NCBI RefSeq assembly: GCF_017355885.1
Contig: NZ_JAFEUU010000003.1
Span: 186,001 to 250,000, forward strand
DNA: 64,000 bases
Origin: Sabulicella rubraurantiaca
GTDB lineage: Bacteria > Pseudomonadota > Alphaproteobacteria > Acetobacterales > Acetobacteraceae
Direction of reading: 5' to 3'
Numbering within the stretch: the first letter of the stretch is position 1; each line of letters begins with the position of its first letter. The translations under genes were made by a program, and so were the position numbers. Of the stretch, positions 1 to 7,931 are shown in pieces. The notes beneath the pieces were generated by a model. It saw only the letters and a program-made list of their open reading frames with translations. It was not told where the DNA came from and did no database searches.

Positions 1-592
1 GCGCGGCCGCGACGGCGAAGGCGCCGGACAGCCCCGTCACCATGTCGGCCAGGGCCATGTTGGGCAGTTCCGGCGTGCCGTCCGGCCGGGCATGGCGATG
101 GGCGAAGCCGCTGAACCCTTCCACCAGGCTGCCGAAGCCCGGCAGTTCCCGGTAGGGGCCGGTCTGCCCCCAGCCGGAGATGCGGACGATGACGAGGCCC
201 GGATTTTCGGCGTGCAGCGCCTCGGGCGCCAGACCCATCGCCTCCAGCGTGCCCGGGCGGAAGCTTTCCACCAGCACCTGCGCCGTGCTGACGAGACGGC
301 GCAGCCAGCGCCCCGCCTCCGGGTCGCGCAGGTCGAGGGCAAGGCTGCGCTTGTTGCGGCCATAGGCCTGCCACCAGCCATCGAAACCGCCCGGATGGTC
401 CGGGTGCCGCTCCCGCCAGGCGCGCAGCGTGTCCCCGGCGCCCGCCGGCTCGACCTTGATCACCTCCGCGCCGAAATCCGCCAGCTGCAGCGTCAGCATG
501 TTGCCGGCGACGAGGCGCGACAGGTCCACGACCCGCACCCCGGAGAGCGGGCCGGTGCGCGACGGATCGGGATGGACGACCGGCAGGCTCAT
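1..592 (-). CDS. CaiB/BaiF family CoA-transferase (C-terminus cut by window edge)
   Basis: Family III CoA-transferases move CoA between carboxylic acids in the cytoplasm. The first 197 codons are visible. The N-terminal family signature is clear (GVRVVDLSRLVAG at residues 18-30, GAEVIKVEP at 41-49), followed by the RNKRSLALDLRDPE segment typical of the family. The ATG overlaps the TGA of the upstream Bug-protein gene in an ATGA arrangement, so it belongs to the minus-strand operon that starts near 9085. It is the third CaiB/BaiF gene of that operon. The substrate cannot be read from the sequence. The family call is secure; the catalytic Asp lies beyond or near the visible end and was not checked. 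Confidence 0.9.
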   Translation of the reverse strand, partial: MSLPVVHPDPSRTGPLSGVRVVDLSRLVAGNMLTLQLADFGAEVIKVEPAGAGDTLRAWRERHPDHPGGFDGWWQAYGRNKRSLALDLRDPEAGRWLRRLVSTAQVLVESFRPGTLEAMGLAPEALHAENPGLVIVRISGWGQTGPYRELPGFGSLVEGFSGFAHRHARPDGTPELPNMALADMVTGLSGAFAVAAA

Positions 593-1554
593 TCGAGGCG
601 CAGGTCGAGCTGGCGCACCAGGGACCGCCAGACCGGTTCCTCCTCGCGCAGCCGGGCGACGAAGGCCTCGCGAGCCTCGCGCAGGATCTCGGTCTGCGAG
701 GCCTGGAAGCGGGCCGCCACCTCCGGGTCGGCCAGGGCGCGATCCGTCGCCGCCGCGAGGCGCGCGACGCGGGCCGCGGGCGTGTCGCGCGGCGCGAAGA
801 GCCCGCCCAGCACGGCGATCGGCGCGCCGGGCAGCCCGGCTTCCGCGAGGGTGGGCACGTCGGGCAGCACCGCCTCGCGCCGCTCCCCCGTCACGGCCAG
901 GGCGCGCAGCCTTCCGCCCGTGATGTGCGGCATGGAGGCGGTGAGGGAGTCGGCGGCAAAGACCACCTGCCCGCCGATCAGGTCCGTGAGCGCCGCGCCG
1001 CTGCCGCGATAGGGGACATGCACCGCCTCGACCTGCGCGCGGCGCAGGAAGGCCTCGGCGGCGAGGTGCGTCATCGTGCCCACCCCTGCAGAGGCATAGG
1101 CGGTGCGGTCCCGGCGCAGCCGCGCCACCAGATCCGCCAGGGTCGCGGGCGCGCCCGGTGCGGTGGAGGCGAGGATGGCGAAGGGCGCGCGCAGCACCGG
1201 CGCCACGGCGGTGAAATCATCCATCGCGTAGCGGACGCCCGGGTTGACCAGCGGCAGCACCAGCAGCGCGGCGGTGGAGGAGAAGATGATGGTGTTGCCG
1301 TCCGGCTGCGCCCGCGCCACGGATTGATGCGCGATGGCACCGCCGCCGCCCGTCCGGTTCTCCACCACCACGGGCTGGCCCAGCACGGCGCCCATGGTGC
1401 CCGCGAGCAGCCGCGCGCTGATGTCGCTGCCCGAGCCGGGTCCCTGCGCGACGACGAGGGTGATCGGACGGCTGGGCCAGGTTTCGGCCCGCGCCAGGTT
1501 GGGCAAGCCGAGGGTAAGGCCGGCTAAGGCGGCGCGGCGGGGAAGGGGGAGCAT
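589..1554 (-). CDS. Bug/TctC-family tripartite tricarboxylate transporter substrate-binding protein
   Basis: This is a 321-residue periplasmic solute-binding protein. It has an N-terminal signal peptide (RRAALAGLTLGLPNLARAE, cleavage probably after about residue 23). The Bug-family signature follows: WPSRPITLVVAQGPGSGSD, then the VVVENRTGGGG and PDGNT motifs, and later HVPYRGSGAALTDL. Such proteins usually bind carboxylates or other small acids. An AGAGGA-like Shine-Dalgarno lies about 8 nt before the ATG. It sits inside the CoA-transferase operon, 97 nt after the CitE-like gene and overlapping the next CoA-transferase gene by 4 nt. This suggests it delivers the acid that the operon degrades. 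No TctA/TctB membrane genes are in the window. Confidence 0.93.
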   Translation of the reverse strand: MLPLPRRAALAGLTLGLPNLARAETWPSRPITLVVAQGPGSGSDISARLLAGTMGAVLGQPVVVENRTGGGGAIAHQSVARAQPDGNTIIFSSTAALLVLPLVNPGVRYAMDDFTAVAPVLRAPFAILASTAPGAPATLADLVARLRRDRTAYASAGVGTMTHLAAEAFLRRAQVEAVHVPYRGSGAALTDLIGGQVVFAADSLTASMPHITGGRLRALAVTGERREAVLPDVPTLAEAGLPGAPIAVLGGLFAPRDTPAARVARLAAATDRALADPEVAARFQASQTEILREAREAFVARLREEEPVWRSLVRQLDLRLE

Positions 1555-1651
1555 GGCGGATTCCTCTCGCGCCGGAAGCTAGGCCAGTTCCGCTCCCCCT
1601 CCAATCGCGCACCCTTCGCCGGCCATGCTGGTGCCAGCCGGGCTAGGCCGC

Positions 1652-2512
1652 TCAGCGCGCCCGGGCCAGTACCTTGCGCGCCCGGTCCACCACCGGCAGG
1701 TCGATCATCGCGCCCTCGAAGGCCACGGCGCCGCGCCCTTCCGCCACCGACTGATCGAAGGTGGCGATCAGGCGCCGCGCCCGGTCCACCTCGGCGGGGG
1801 AGGGGCCGTATTCCTCGTTGATCGGTGCGACTTGCGACGGATGGATGCAGGCGGCGCAGCCGAAGCCGAGCCGCCGCGAACGGCGCAGCGAGGCGCGATA
1901 GGCGTCGAGGTCGGAGAAATCCGCGAAGGGACCGACGGAGCCCATGGGCAGCACGCCGGCCGCACGCGCTGCCGCCACCACCTGCATGCCGAAGGCGTAG
2001 AGCGCATCCGCGCCCGGCTCCGCCTCCAGCTCCGTGCACAGATCCTCGGCGCCGACGCCGATGGCCGCGACGCGCGGATGGGCGCGCGCGATCTCGGGCA
2101 GCAGCGGCAGGGATTCCGCCGTCTCCACCACCGGGATCAGCCGCACCTGGCCTTCGGGCAGGCCCAGCGCCGCCTCCCGCGAGGCGACCACCTCGGCCAG
2201 GAGGCGCACATGCTCCGGCCCCATCGCCTTGGGCAGCATCAGCGCCGACACTTCGGGCAGCACGGTGGCGACGATGTCGGGCACGGCCAGTTCCAGTGGC
2301 CGGTTGATCCGCACGCAGACCTCCGGTCCGCCGCCGCGCACCTGCCGCGCCGCGCCGGGCAGGGCGGTGCGCGCCGCCTCCTTCTCGCCGGGCGGGATGC
2401 TGTCCTCCAGGTCGAGGATGATGACATCCGCGCCGCGCGTATGCGCCTTGGCGACGAATTTCTCAGCCGTCGCCGGCACGAAGAGCAGAGAACGCCAGTT
2501 GGGGGCGGCCAT
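1652..2512 (-). CDS. HpcH/HpaI aldolase/citrate lyase beta (CitE)-like CoA-ester lyase
   Basis: This 286-residue protein belongs to the CitE-like lyase family, which cleaves beta-hydroxyacyl-CoA esters such as citramalyl-CoA or malyl-CoA. The RSLLFVP N-terminus, the DLEDS metal/CoA motif at residues 34-38, the INRP arginine and the VVETAESL and GAEDLCTEL acidic motifs are all present. I take the ATG that forms a TGATG junction with the upstream CoA-transferase stop; a GTG one codon earlier is possible. Beside a MaoC-type hydratase and a CaiB/BaiF transferase it corresponds in position and family to Ccl, the citramalyl-CoA lyase of itaconate degradation. The substrate is inferred from context only. 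Confidence 0.88.
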   Translation of the reverse strand: MAAPNWRSLLFVPATAEKFVAKAHTRGADVIILDLEDSIPPGEKEAARTALPGAARQVRGGGPEVCVRINRPLELAVPDIVATVLPEVSALMLPKAMGPEHVRLLAEVVASREAALGLPEGQVRLIPVVETAESLPLLPEIARAHPRVAAIGVGAEDLCTELEAEPGADALYAFGMQVVAAARAAGVLPMGSVGPFADFSDLDAYRASLRRSRRLGFGCAACIHPSQVAPINEEYGPSPAEVDRARRLIATFDQSVAEGRGAVAFEGAMIDLPVVDRARKVLARAR

Positions 2513-3714
2513 CACGCTACATCCTCGAAGGCGGCGCCGGTTTCGATCATGGTGGCGATGCTCTCCTCGTCATGGCCCAGTTCGCGCAGCACGGCGCGGG
2601 TGTCGCGGCCCAGCCGCGGCGCGGGAAGCGTCTCCTCCCGCATGCCGCCGCTGAAGCGGTTGGCGACGCGGGCGCGCCGGATGCGCCCTTCCGTCGGATG
2701 GTCGTCCATCTCCCAGAACCCCACCTCGTTCAAGTGCGGGTCCTCCAGCAGATCCTCCAGCCGGTTGTAGGGCGCGGCGGGCACGTCCGCCGCCGCCAGG
2801 ATCTCCAGCCATTCCGCGGTCGTCTTCTCGCGCAGCGCGGCGGCGCGCAATTCGAAGAAGGCGGCGGCGTTCTCGCTGCGCGCCTTGGGGGTGTTGAAGC
2901 GCGGATCGTCCTTCATCTCCGGCTGTCCGATCACGTCGAAGAAGGCGAAGGCCTGGCGGTTGTCGTTGGGATGGGCGGTGATGTAGCCGTCCTTCGTCGG
3001 CAGCGGGCGGTAATAGGGGCTCAACAGCCGCTCATCGCCCGCCTGGCCGAGCGGCGGGTCGAAGGTGGCGGCGCCCAGATGCTCGCTGGCGACGAAGCTG
3101 GCCATGTTCTCGAACATCGGCACCTCCACCGCCTCGCCCACACCCGTGCGCTCGCGGCGAAACAACGCGAAGCCGATGCATTGCGCCGCGACCAGCCCGG
3201 CGATGTGGTCGGTCATCACCATGGGCACGAAGCGCGGCTCGCCCGTTGCGCGCTCGAAGGTGCCGGCGACGCCGGACAGGGACTGGATCACCGGGTCATA
3301 GGCCGGGCGGTTGAAGTAGCGCCCGCCGCGCCCGAAAGCCTGGATTGAGCAATGGATGAGGCGCGGGTTCAGTGCGGAGAGCGTCGCGAAGTCCAGCCCG
3401 GCACGCTCCAGCCCCGCCGGGCGCACGTTGCTGACGAAGACATCCGCCCGGGCCAGCAGCGCCCGCAGCGCGGCCGCGCCCTCGGGCCGCTTGATGTCGA
3501 GGCCGATGCTGCGCTTGTTGCGATTGAAGTTGATGAACTTGCCGCTCATTGCCGGGGAGCGGCTGCCAGCGGCGAGGTAGCGCAGGATGTCGCCGCCTGG
3601 CGCCTCCACCTTGATGACGTCCGCGCCCTGATCGGCGAGGGTGCGCGTGCAGATGGGACCGACGACCACGGTGGTGAGATCCACCACGCGCACCCCGTCG
3701 AGCGGGCCGCTCAT
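2512..3714 (-). CDS. CaiB/BaiF family CoA-transferase (Ict-like candidate)
   Basis: This is a complete 400-residue family III CoA-transferase. The ATG (ATGA overlap with the MaoC-like gene) is followed by SGPLDGVRVVDLTTVVVGP and GADVIKVEAPGGD. The RNKRSIGLDIKRPEG segment and the PAYDPVIQSLSG region, which lies near the catalytic Asp of the family, are also seen. The gene lies between a MaoC/FAS1-type hydratase and a CitE-like lyase. That is the gene set used to activate, hydrate and cleave itaconate (Ict, Ich, Ccl) in Pseudomonas. I infer a succinyl-CoA:itaconate-like transferase, though another C4-C5 dicarboxylate would fit as well. Confidence 0.9.
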   Translation of the reverse strand: MSGPLDGVRVVDLTTVVVGPICTRTLADQGADVIKVEAPGGDILRYLAAGSRSPAMSGKFINFNRNKRSIGLDIKRPEGAAALRALLARADVFVSNVRPAGLERAGLDFATLSALNPRLIHCSIQAFGRGGRYFNRPAYDPVIQSLSGVAGTFERATGEPRFVPMVMTDHIAGLVAAQCIGFALFRRERTGVGEAVEVPMFENMASFVASEHLGAATFDPPLGQAGDERLLSPYYRPLPTKDGYITAHPNDNRQAFAFFDVIGQPEMKDDPRFNTPKARSENAAAFFELRAAALREKTTAEWLEILAAADVPAAPYNRLEDLLEDPHLNEVGFWEMDDHPTEGRIRRARVANRFSGGMREETLPAPRLGRDTRAVLRELGHDEESIATMIETGAAFEDVA

Positions 3715-4586
3715 GCGAAGCGCAGCTCCATCTGGGCGCAGAGCGCGCCGCCGCGATCCGCCACCCAGGCCGACATCGCGCCGTCCGCGACCTCGCTCCC
3801 CGCCAGCGTCACCGTGTCGCCGATCGAGATAGGCCGGGTGAGGCGGGCGGTGAAGCCAGCCAGCCGCTGCCCCGGTGCGTGAGCCACCGCCGCGTCCAGC
3901 AGGAGCTGCATGGTCAGCCCGCCATTCTGCACCAGCGCCGGATAGCCCTCGACCTCGCGCGTGTAGTCGGCGTCGTAGTGGATGCGGTGGGCGTTCCAGG
4001 TGATGGCGGAGTAGCGGAAGACCAGCGTGCTCGGCAGGTGCTGCTCCACCCCCCAGGCCGCATCCGTGGGCGCGGGCGTGCCCGCATTGACCGGCGAGGA
4101 GGTGCCGGGCGGCACAGCCTCGCGATACACCGCGTCGAACTCGTCCACCGCCACGGGGCGGCCGCCCACGCTGAAGGAGTGGCGCATGGTCAGGACGCAG
4201 ATCGTGCCGGTGCGCGCCTGTTTCGGCTCGATGGCGGCGACCTCGGCACGCTTCGTGAGCACCTCTCCGACGCGGAACCCGCCTTCGAGCTGGACACGGC
4301 GCCCCGCGCCCATGCGGCGCGGCAAGGGGATGGGCGGCAGCACCACGCCGGGCGCCGGATGACCATCGGCGCCGATCTCGCCCTGACGCGCGGATTCCGC
4401 GCAGAACAGGCTGAACCAATGCGCCGGCACTTCCGCCCCGCGCGGAAACGCATCCGGGTCCATGTCCAGCATGGCGGCGATGCGGCGCATCGTGGCCGGG
4501 GTCACGTCATCCTCGACGGTCCAGCTTCGGCCCAGCCATTCCTCGCGCACCCGCGCGACGCGTGCGTCGAAATCCGCCACGCTCAT
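3711..4586 (-). CDS. MaoC-family acyl-CoA hydratase, FAS1-like N-terminal domain (Ich/mesaconyl-CoA hydratase type)
   Basis: This 291-residue double-hotdog hydratase is of the itaconyl-CoA / mesaconyl-C4-CoA hydratase type. The N-terminal half is the FAS1-like dehydratase domain; the C-terminal half carries the hydratase motif with H200, R201, H203, Y204 and D205, followed by EGYPALVQNGGL. The start at 4586 is preferred over the longer ORF because its ATG overlaps the MmgE/PrpD stop as ATGA and the upstream extension is Arg-rich and unconserved in appearance. Its neighbours (Ict-like transferase and CitE-like lyase downstream, MmgE/PrpD upstream) place it in a dicarboxyl-CoA degradation pathway. 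Confidence 0.88.
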   Translation of the reverse strand: MSVADFDARVARVREEWLGRSWTVEDDVTPATMRRIAAMLDMDPDAFPRGAEVPAHWFSLFCAESARQGEIGADGHPAPGVVLPPIPLPRRMGAGRRVQLEGGFRVGEVLTKRAEVAAIEPKQARTGTICVLTMRHSFSVGGRPVAVDEFDAVYREAVPPGTSSPVNAGTPAPTDAAWGVEQHLPSTLVFRYSAITWNAHRIHYDADYTREVEGYPALVQNGGLTMQLLLDAAVAHAPGQRLAGFTARLTRPISIGDTVTLAGSEVADGAMSAWVADRGGALCAQMELRFA

Positions 4587-5929
4587 GCCCGGCCGCCCAG
4601 CGCGCCGAGGCCGGGCAAGGTTTCCAGCCGCGACAACTGGTCGAGCAGCGCTGCGCCGCCATTCCAGCCGCGCGTGCAATCGGCGAATTTGGCGTGAAGC
4701 TCCGCCTCCTCCATCGGGTTCTGCGAGTTGCCGCGCGGGAAGCGGATCTCGCCGCTGTCCAGCACGTCGCCCTTGGTGGTGCGGAGGATGACGCGGTCCG
4801 TCTCGGCGAAGGCGGGTTCCAGCGGGCAGCGCGTGTCGCGCGTCGTGATGCTCACCTTCGGGAAGAGGGCCCGCACCTCCGGCCTCCCGACGAATCCGTC
4901 GGTCAGCTCGCCCAGGCCGACATTGCGCGCGACCACGGCGGAGGCGACGGCGAATTGCAGGCTGAACTTCGCCTCCAACCCGGTCTTCGGCGCGTGGTTG
5001 CGCAGCATGGAAGCCTGGGTCTCGCCGATGCTCGCCTCCACCGAGGCCACCTCATCAGGTTGCAGGTCATGCTTGGTGACGAGATTCAGCACGCCGTCGA
5101 TGGTGCGATGCGTGGCGTAGCACATCGGGTAGCGCTTCACGTTCAGCCCCACCTCGCGGATGCGGAGCGTCTGGCCCAGCGTCGCGGCTGCGTCGCGATC
5201 CGCCCGGCCCTTGGGCGACAGCGCGGCCAGGAACCCCGCGCGATGCTCCAGCGCGTCGGGCGAAGCCGTGAAGCCGCGCGCCGCCAGCCGCACCGCTTCC
5301 ACCGCCGCGGCAGCTGCCCGCCCGGCATGGAGCGGCTTGGTCATGCTGCCGAAATTGGCGACGAGCCCGCCGGCCATGCTGCCCGCCAGCGCCACGGCCT
5401 GCGCCGCTTGGGCAGCGTCCATCCCGTGCAGCGAAGCCAGCGCCGCCGCGGCGCCCACCGTGCCGAACACGGCGGTGGGGTGCCAGCCCTTCTCGTGCAG
5501 CGGGTCCGGCTCACGCGCAATCAGCTCGCCCCAGACCTCATAGCCCACCAGATAGGCGGCCATGGCGCGCGCGCCCGTGGCGCCGATGCGCTGCGCCTCG
5601 GCCAGGATGGCGGGGACCAGCACGGTGGACGGATGCCCGCCCAGCGCCACGTCGTCGTAGTCGAGCGCGTGCGCCGCCGTGCCGTTGAGCAGCGCCGCGT
5701 CGGCGGAATGGGCGCGCTCCGCCCCCAGCAGCACGGAGGCTTCGGTGGCGGTCGCGCCGCGCTCTGCCAGATGCTCGCGCAGCAGGGTCACCGCGGGCTC
5801 GTCCCGGCCCGCGATCATCGTGCCCAGCGTGTCGATGAAGGCGGAGCGCAGCAGCGGCAGCAGGTCCTCGGGCGGCGCCGTGGGGGCATCCGCGACATAG
5901 GCGCCGATCGCCTGGGTCAGTCCGGTCAT
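4583..5929 (-). CDS. MmgE/PrpD family protein
   Basis: This is a 448-residue member of the family containing 2-methylcitrate dehydratase and cis-aconitate decarboxylase. Family hallmarks seen are FIDTLGTMIAG near the N-terminus, LLNGTAAHALDYDD, GGHPSTVLVPAILA, the HEKGWHPTAVFGT segment and a YPMCYATHRTIDG motif. The start at 5929 is chosen because the alternative 18 codons upstream run into non-conserved sequence and the gap to the previous gene is 13 nt. In pseudomonads a MmgE/PrpD gene accompanies the ict-ich-ccl genes, which matches the arrangement here. Whether it acts as a dehydratase, a decarboxylase or an isomerase cannot be told from the sequence. Confidence 0.9.
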   Translation of the reverse strand: MTGLTQAIGAYVADAPTAPPEDLLPLLRSAFIDTLGTMIAGRDEPAVTLLREHLAERGATATEASVLLGAERAHSADAALLNGTAAHALDYDDVALGGHPSTVLVPAILAEAQRIGATGARAMAAYLVGYEVWGELIAREPDPLHEKGWHPTAVFGTVGAAAALASLHGMDAAQAAQAVALAGSMAGGLVANFGSMTKPLHAGRAAAAAVEAVRLAARGFTASPDALEHRAGFLAALSPKGRADRDAAATLGQTLRIREVGLNVKRYPMCYATHRTIDGVLNLVTKHDLQPDEVASVEASIGETQASMLRNHAPKTGLEAKFSLQFAVASAVVARNVGLGELTDGFVGRPEVRALFPKVSITTRDTRCPLEPAFAETDRVILRTTKGDVLDSGEIRFPRGNSQNPMEEAELHAKFADCTRGWNGGAALLDQLSRLETLPGLGALGGRA

Positions 5930-5942
5930 GGCCTTTCCTCCC

Positions 5943-7133
5943 TCAATAGGTGCGCGGCATGCCGAGCACGTGCTCGCCCACATAGGCGAGGATCATGTTG
6001 GTGGAGATGGGCGCGGTCTGCAGCAGCCGCGTCTCGCGCCACTTGCGCTCCACGTCGTATTCGCGCGCGTAGCCGAAGCCGCCATGGCATTGCAGGCAGG
6101 CCTCCGCCGCGCTCCACGACGCCTCGGAGGCGAGGAGCTTCGCCATGTTGGCCTCCGCGCCGCAGGGCAGCCCGGCATCGAACAGCGCGGCGGCCTTCCG
6201 GATCATCAGCTCGGCGGCTTCCGTCTCCACATGCGCGCGGGCGATGGGGAACTGCACCGCCTGGTTCTTCCCGATGGGGCGGTCGAACACCACGCGCTCA
6301 TTCACGTAGGCGGCGGCCTTCCTGATGAACCAGCGCGCATCGCCCAGGCCTTCGGATGCGACCAGCACGCGCTCGGCATTCATGCCGTCCAGGATGTAGC
6401 GGAAGCCGCGCCCTTCCTCGCCGATCAGGTTCTCCGCGGGAACGCGCAGATTGTCGAGGAAGACCTCGGTGGTGTTGTGGTTGATCATCGCGGGCAGGGG
6501 ACGGATCTCCATCCCCTTGCCGAGCGATTCGCGGATATCCACCAGGAAGACCGAGAGTCCCTCGGTCTTCTTCTTCACCTGGTCGCGCGGGGTGGTGCGG
6601 GCCAGCAGCAGCATCAGGTCGGAATGCAGCGCGCGGCTGGTCCAGACCTTCTGCCCGGTGACGACATAGTGGTCACCCTCCCGCATCGCGCGGGTGCGCA
6701 GGCTGGTGGTGTCGGAGCCGCTGGTGGGCTCGGTGACGCCGAAGGCCTGCAGGCGCAGCGCGCCGCTGGCGATCCCCGGCAGGTAGCGCCGCTTCTGCTC
6801 CTCGCTGCCGTGCCGCAGCAGCGTGCCCATGATGTACATCTGCGCGTGGCAGGCGCCGGCGGAGCAGCCGCTGCTGTGGATCTCCTCCAGGATGACCGAG
6901 GCCGCACGCAGCGGCATGCCGGAGCCGCCATATTCCTCGGGGATGAGGGCGCCGAGATAGCCGGCCTCCGTCACCGCGCGCACGAATTCGGTCGGGTATT
7001 CCTCGCGCTTCTCCAGGTCGCGCCAATAGGCGCCGGGAAACCCGGCGCAGATGCGCCGCACGCTTTCGCGGATTTCCGGATAGTCCTGATCGAGAGACAT
7101 GAGGGCGCTGCCGCCCGTTGCGTTGACGTCCAT
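5943..7133 (-). CDS. Acyl-CoA dehydrogenase family protein with non-canonical C-terminal active-site segment
   Basis: This 396-residue flavin acyl-CoA dehydrogenase has the signature FGVTEPTSGSDTTSLRT in the beta-barrel domain and CHGGFGYAREYDVERKWRETRL near the C-terminus. Where medium-chain enzymes carry the catalytic Glu in a YEGT motif, this protein reads TAPIST. The base is therefore absent at that place, as I recall for the homologue in the Pseudomonas itaconate cluster. The start at 7133 has AAGGGG about 9 nt upstream inside the previous gene; Met12 is a weaker alternative. It follows enoyl-CoA hydratase by 3 nt in the same operon. The substrate is unknown, and the base may be supplied elsewhere, as in isovaleryl-CoA dehydrogenase. 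Confidence 0.88.
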   Translation of the reverse strand: MDVNATGGSALMSLDQDYPEIRESVRRICAGFPGAYWRDLEKREEYPTEFVRAVTEAGYLGALIPEEYGGSGMPLRAASVILEEIHSSGCSAGACHAQMYIMGTLLRHGSEEQKRRYLPGIASGALRLQAFGVTEPTSGSDTTSLRTRAMREGDHYVVTGQKVWTSRALHSDLMLLLARTTPRDQVKKKTEGLSVFLVDIRESLGKGMEIRPLPAMINHNTTEVFLDNLRVPAENLIGEEGRGFRYILDGMNAERVLVASEGLGDARWFIRKAAAYVNERVVFDRPIGKNQAVQFPIARAHVETEAAELMIRKAAALFDAGLPCGAEANMAKLLASEASWSAAEACLQCHGGFGYAREYDVERKWRETRLLQTAPISTNMILAYVGEHVLGMPRTY

Positions 7134-7136
7134 CTC

Positions 7137-7931
7137 TTATCGCCCCTTGAAGACCGGCTTGCGCTTCTCGTTGAAGGCGCGCACGCCCTCGATGCGGTCC
7201 TCGGTGTCCACCAGCCGGTTATAGGCCTCGATCTCGAAGCGGAAGGCGGAGCGCACGTCCATCTGCAAGCCGAAATGGATGGCTTTCTTCGCCTGCCGCA
7301 CGGAAAGCGGCGCGTTGCCGGCGATGATCCGCGCCGTTTCCAGCGCCGCCTCCAGCGCCGCGCCCGGCTCCACCAAGCGGTTCACCATGCCCCATTCCAG
7401 CGCTTCCTCCGCGCTGAAGGGCCTGCCGGTCAGGATGATCTCCTTGGCGCGCCGCTCGCCCACCGCGCGGGGCAGGGTCACCGTGCCGGTGCCGCCAGGC
7501 ATGATGCCGATCGTCACCTCGGTCAGCGCGAAGCGGGCGGTGCGGACCGCGTAGATGAAGTCGCAGCCCAGCGCCATCTCCAGCCCGCCCGCGAAAGCAT
7601 GGCCGTTCACCGCGGCGACCACCGGCACCGGGCAATCATGCAGCGCCCAGTAGGAGCGCTCGAAGATCTCGTGCTGGTGTTTCCAGGCGGCGACGCTCAT
7701 CCCGTTGCGCTGCTTCAGGTCGCCGCCGCCGCAGAAGGCCTTGTCGCCCGCGCCGGTGAGGATGGCGCAGCGCACCTCGCCCGGCTCGGCAGTCAGGCGC
7801 GTCCAGACATCCAGAAGGTCCAGCCCCATCTGCGTGTTGAGCGCGTTGGACACTTCCGGCCGGTTCAGCCGCACCACCATCACCTCCGGCGATGGGCGCT
7901 CGATCGCCAGCGTTTCGTAGGATGCGCTCAT
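7137..7931 (-). CDS. Enoyl-CoA hydratase/isomerase (crotonase) family protein
   Basis: This is a 264-residue crotonase-fold enzyme. Both catalytic glutamates of the hydratase subfamily are present: E118 in GGLEMALGCDF and E138 in ALTEVTIGIMPGGTG, 20 residues apart as in rat enoyl-CoA hydratase. The oxyanion-hole segment GDKAFCGGGDL is intact. The start overlaps the stop of the upstream CoA-transferase gene by 4 nt, and the acyl-CoA dehydrogenase gene follows after 3 nt, so all three are co-transcribed. It most likely hydrates an enoyl-CoA intermediate of the same acid-degradation route. Confidence 0.93.
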   Translation of the reverse strand: MSASYETLAIERPSPEVMVVRLNRPEVSNALNTQMGLDLLDVWTRLTAEPGEVRCAILTGAGDKAFCGGGDLKQRNGMSVAAWKHQHEIFERSYWALHDCPVPVVAAVNGHAFAGGLEMALGCDFIYAVRTARFALTEVTIGIMPGGTGTVTLPRAVGERRAKEIILTGRPFSAEEALEWGMVNRLVEPGAALEAALETARIIAGNAPLSVRQAKKAIHFGLQMDVRSAFRFEIEAYNRLVDTEDRIEGVRAFNEKRKPVFKGR

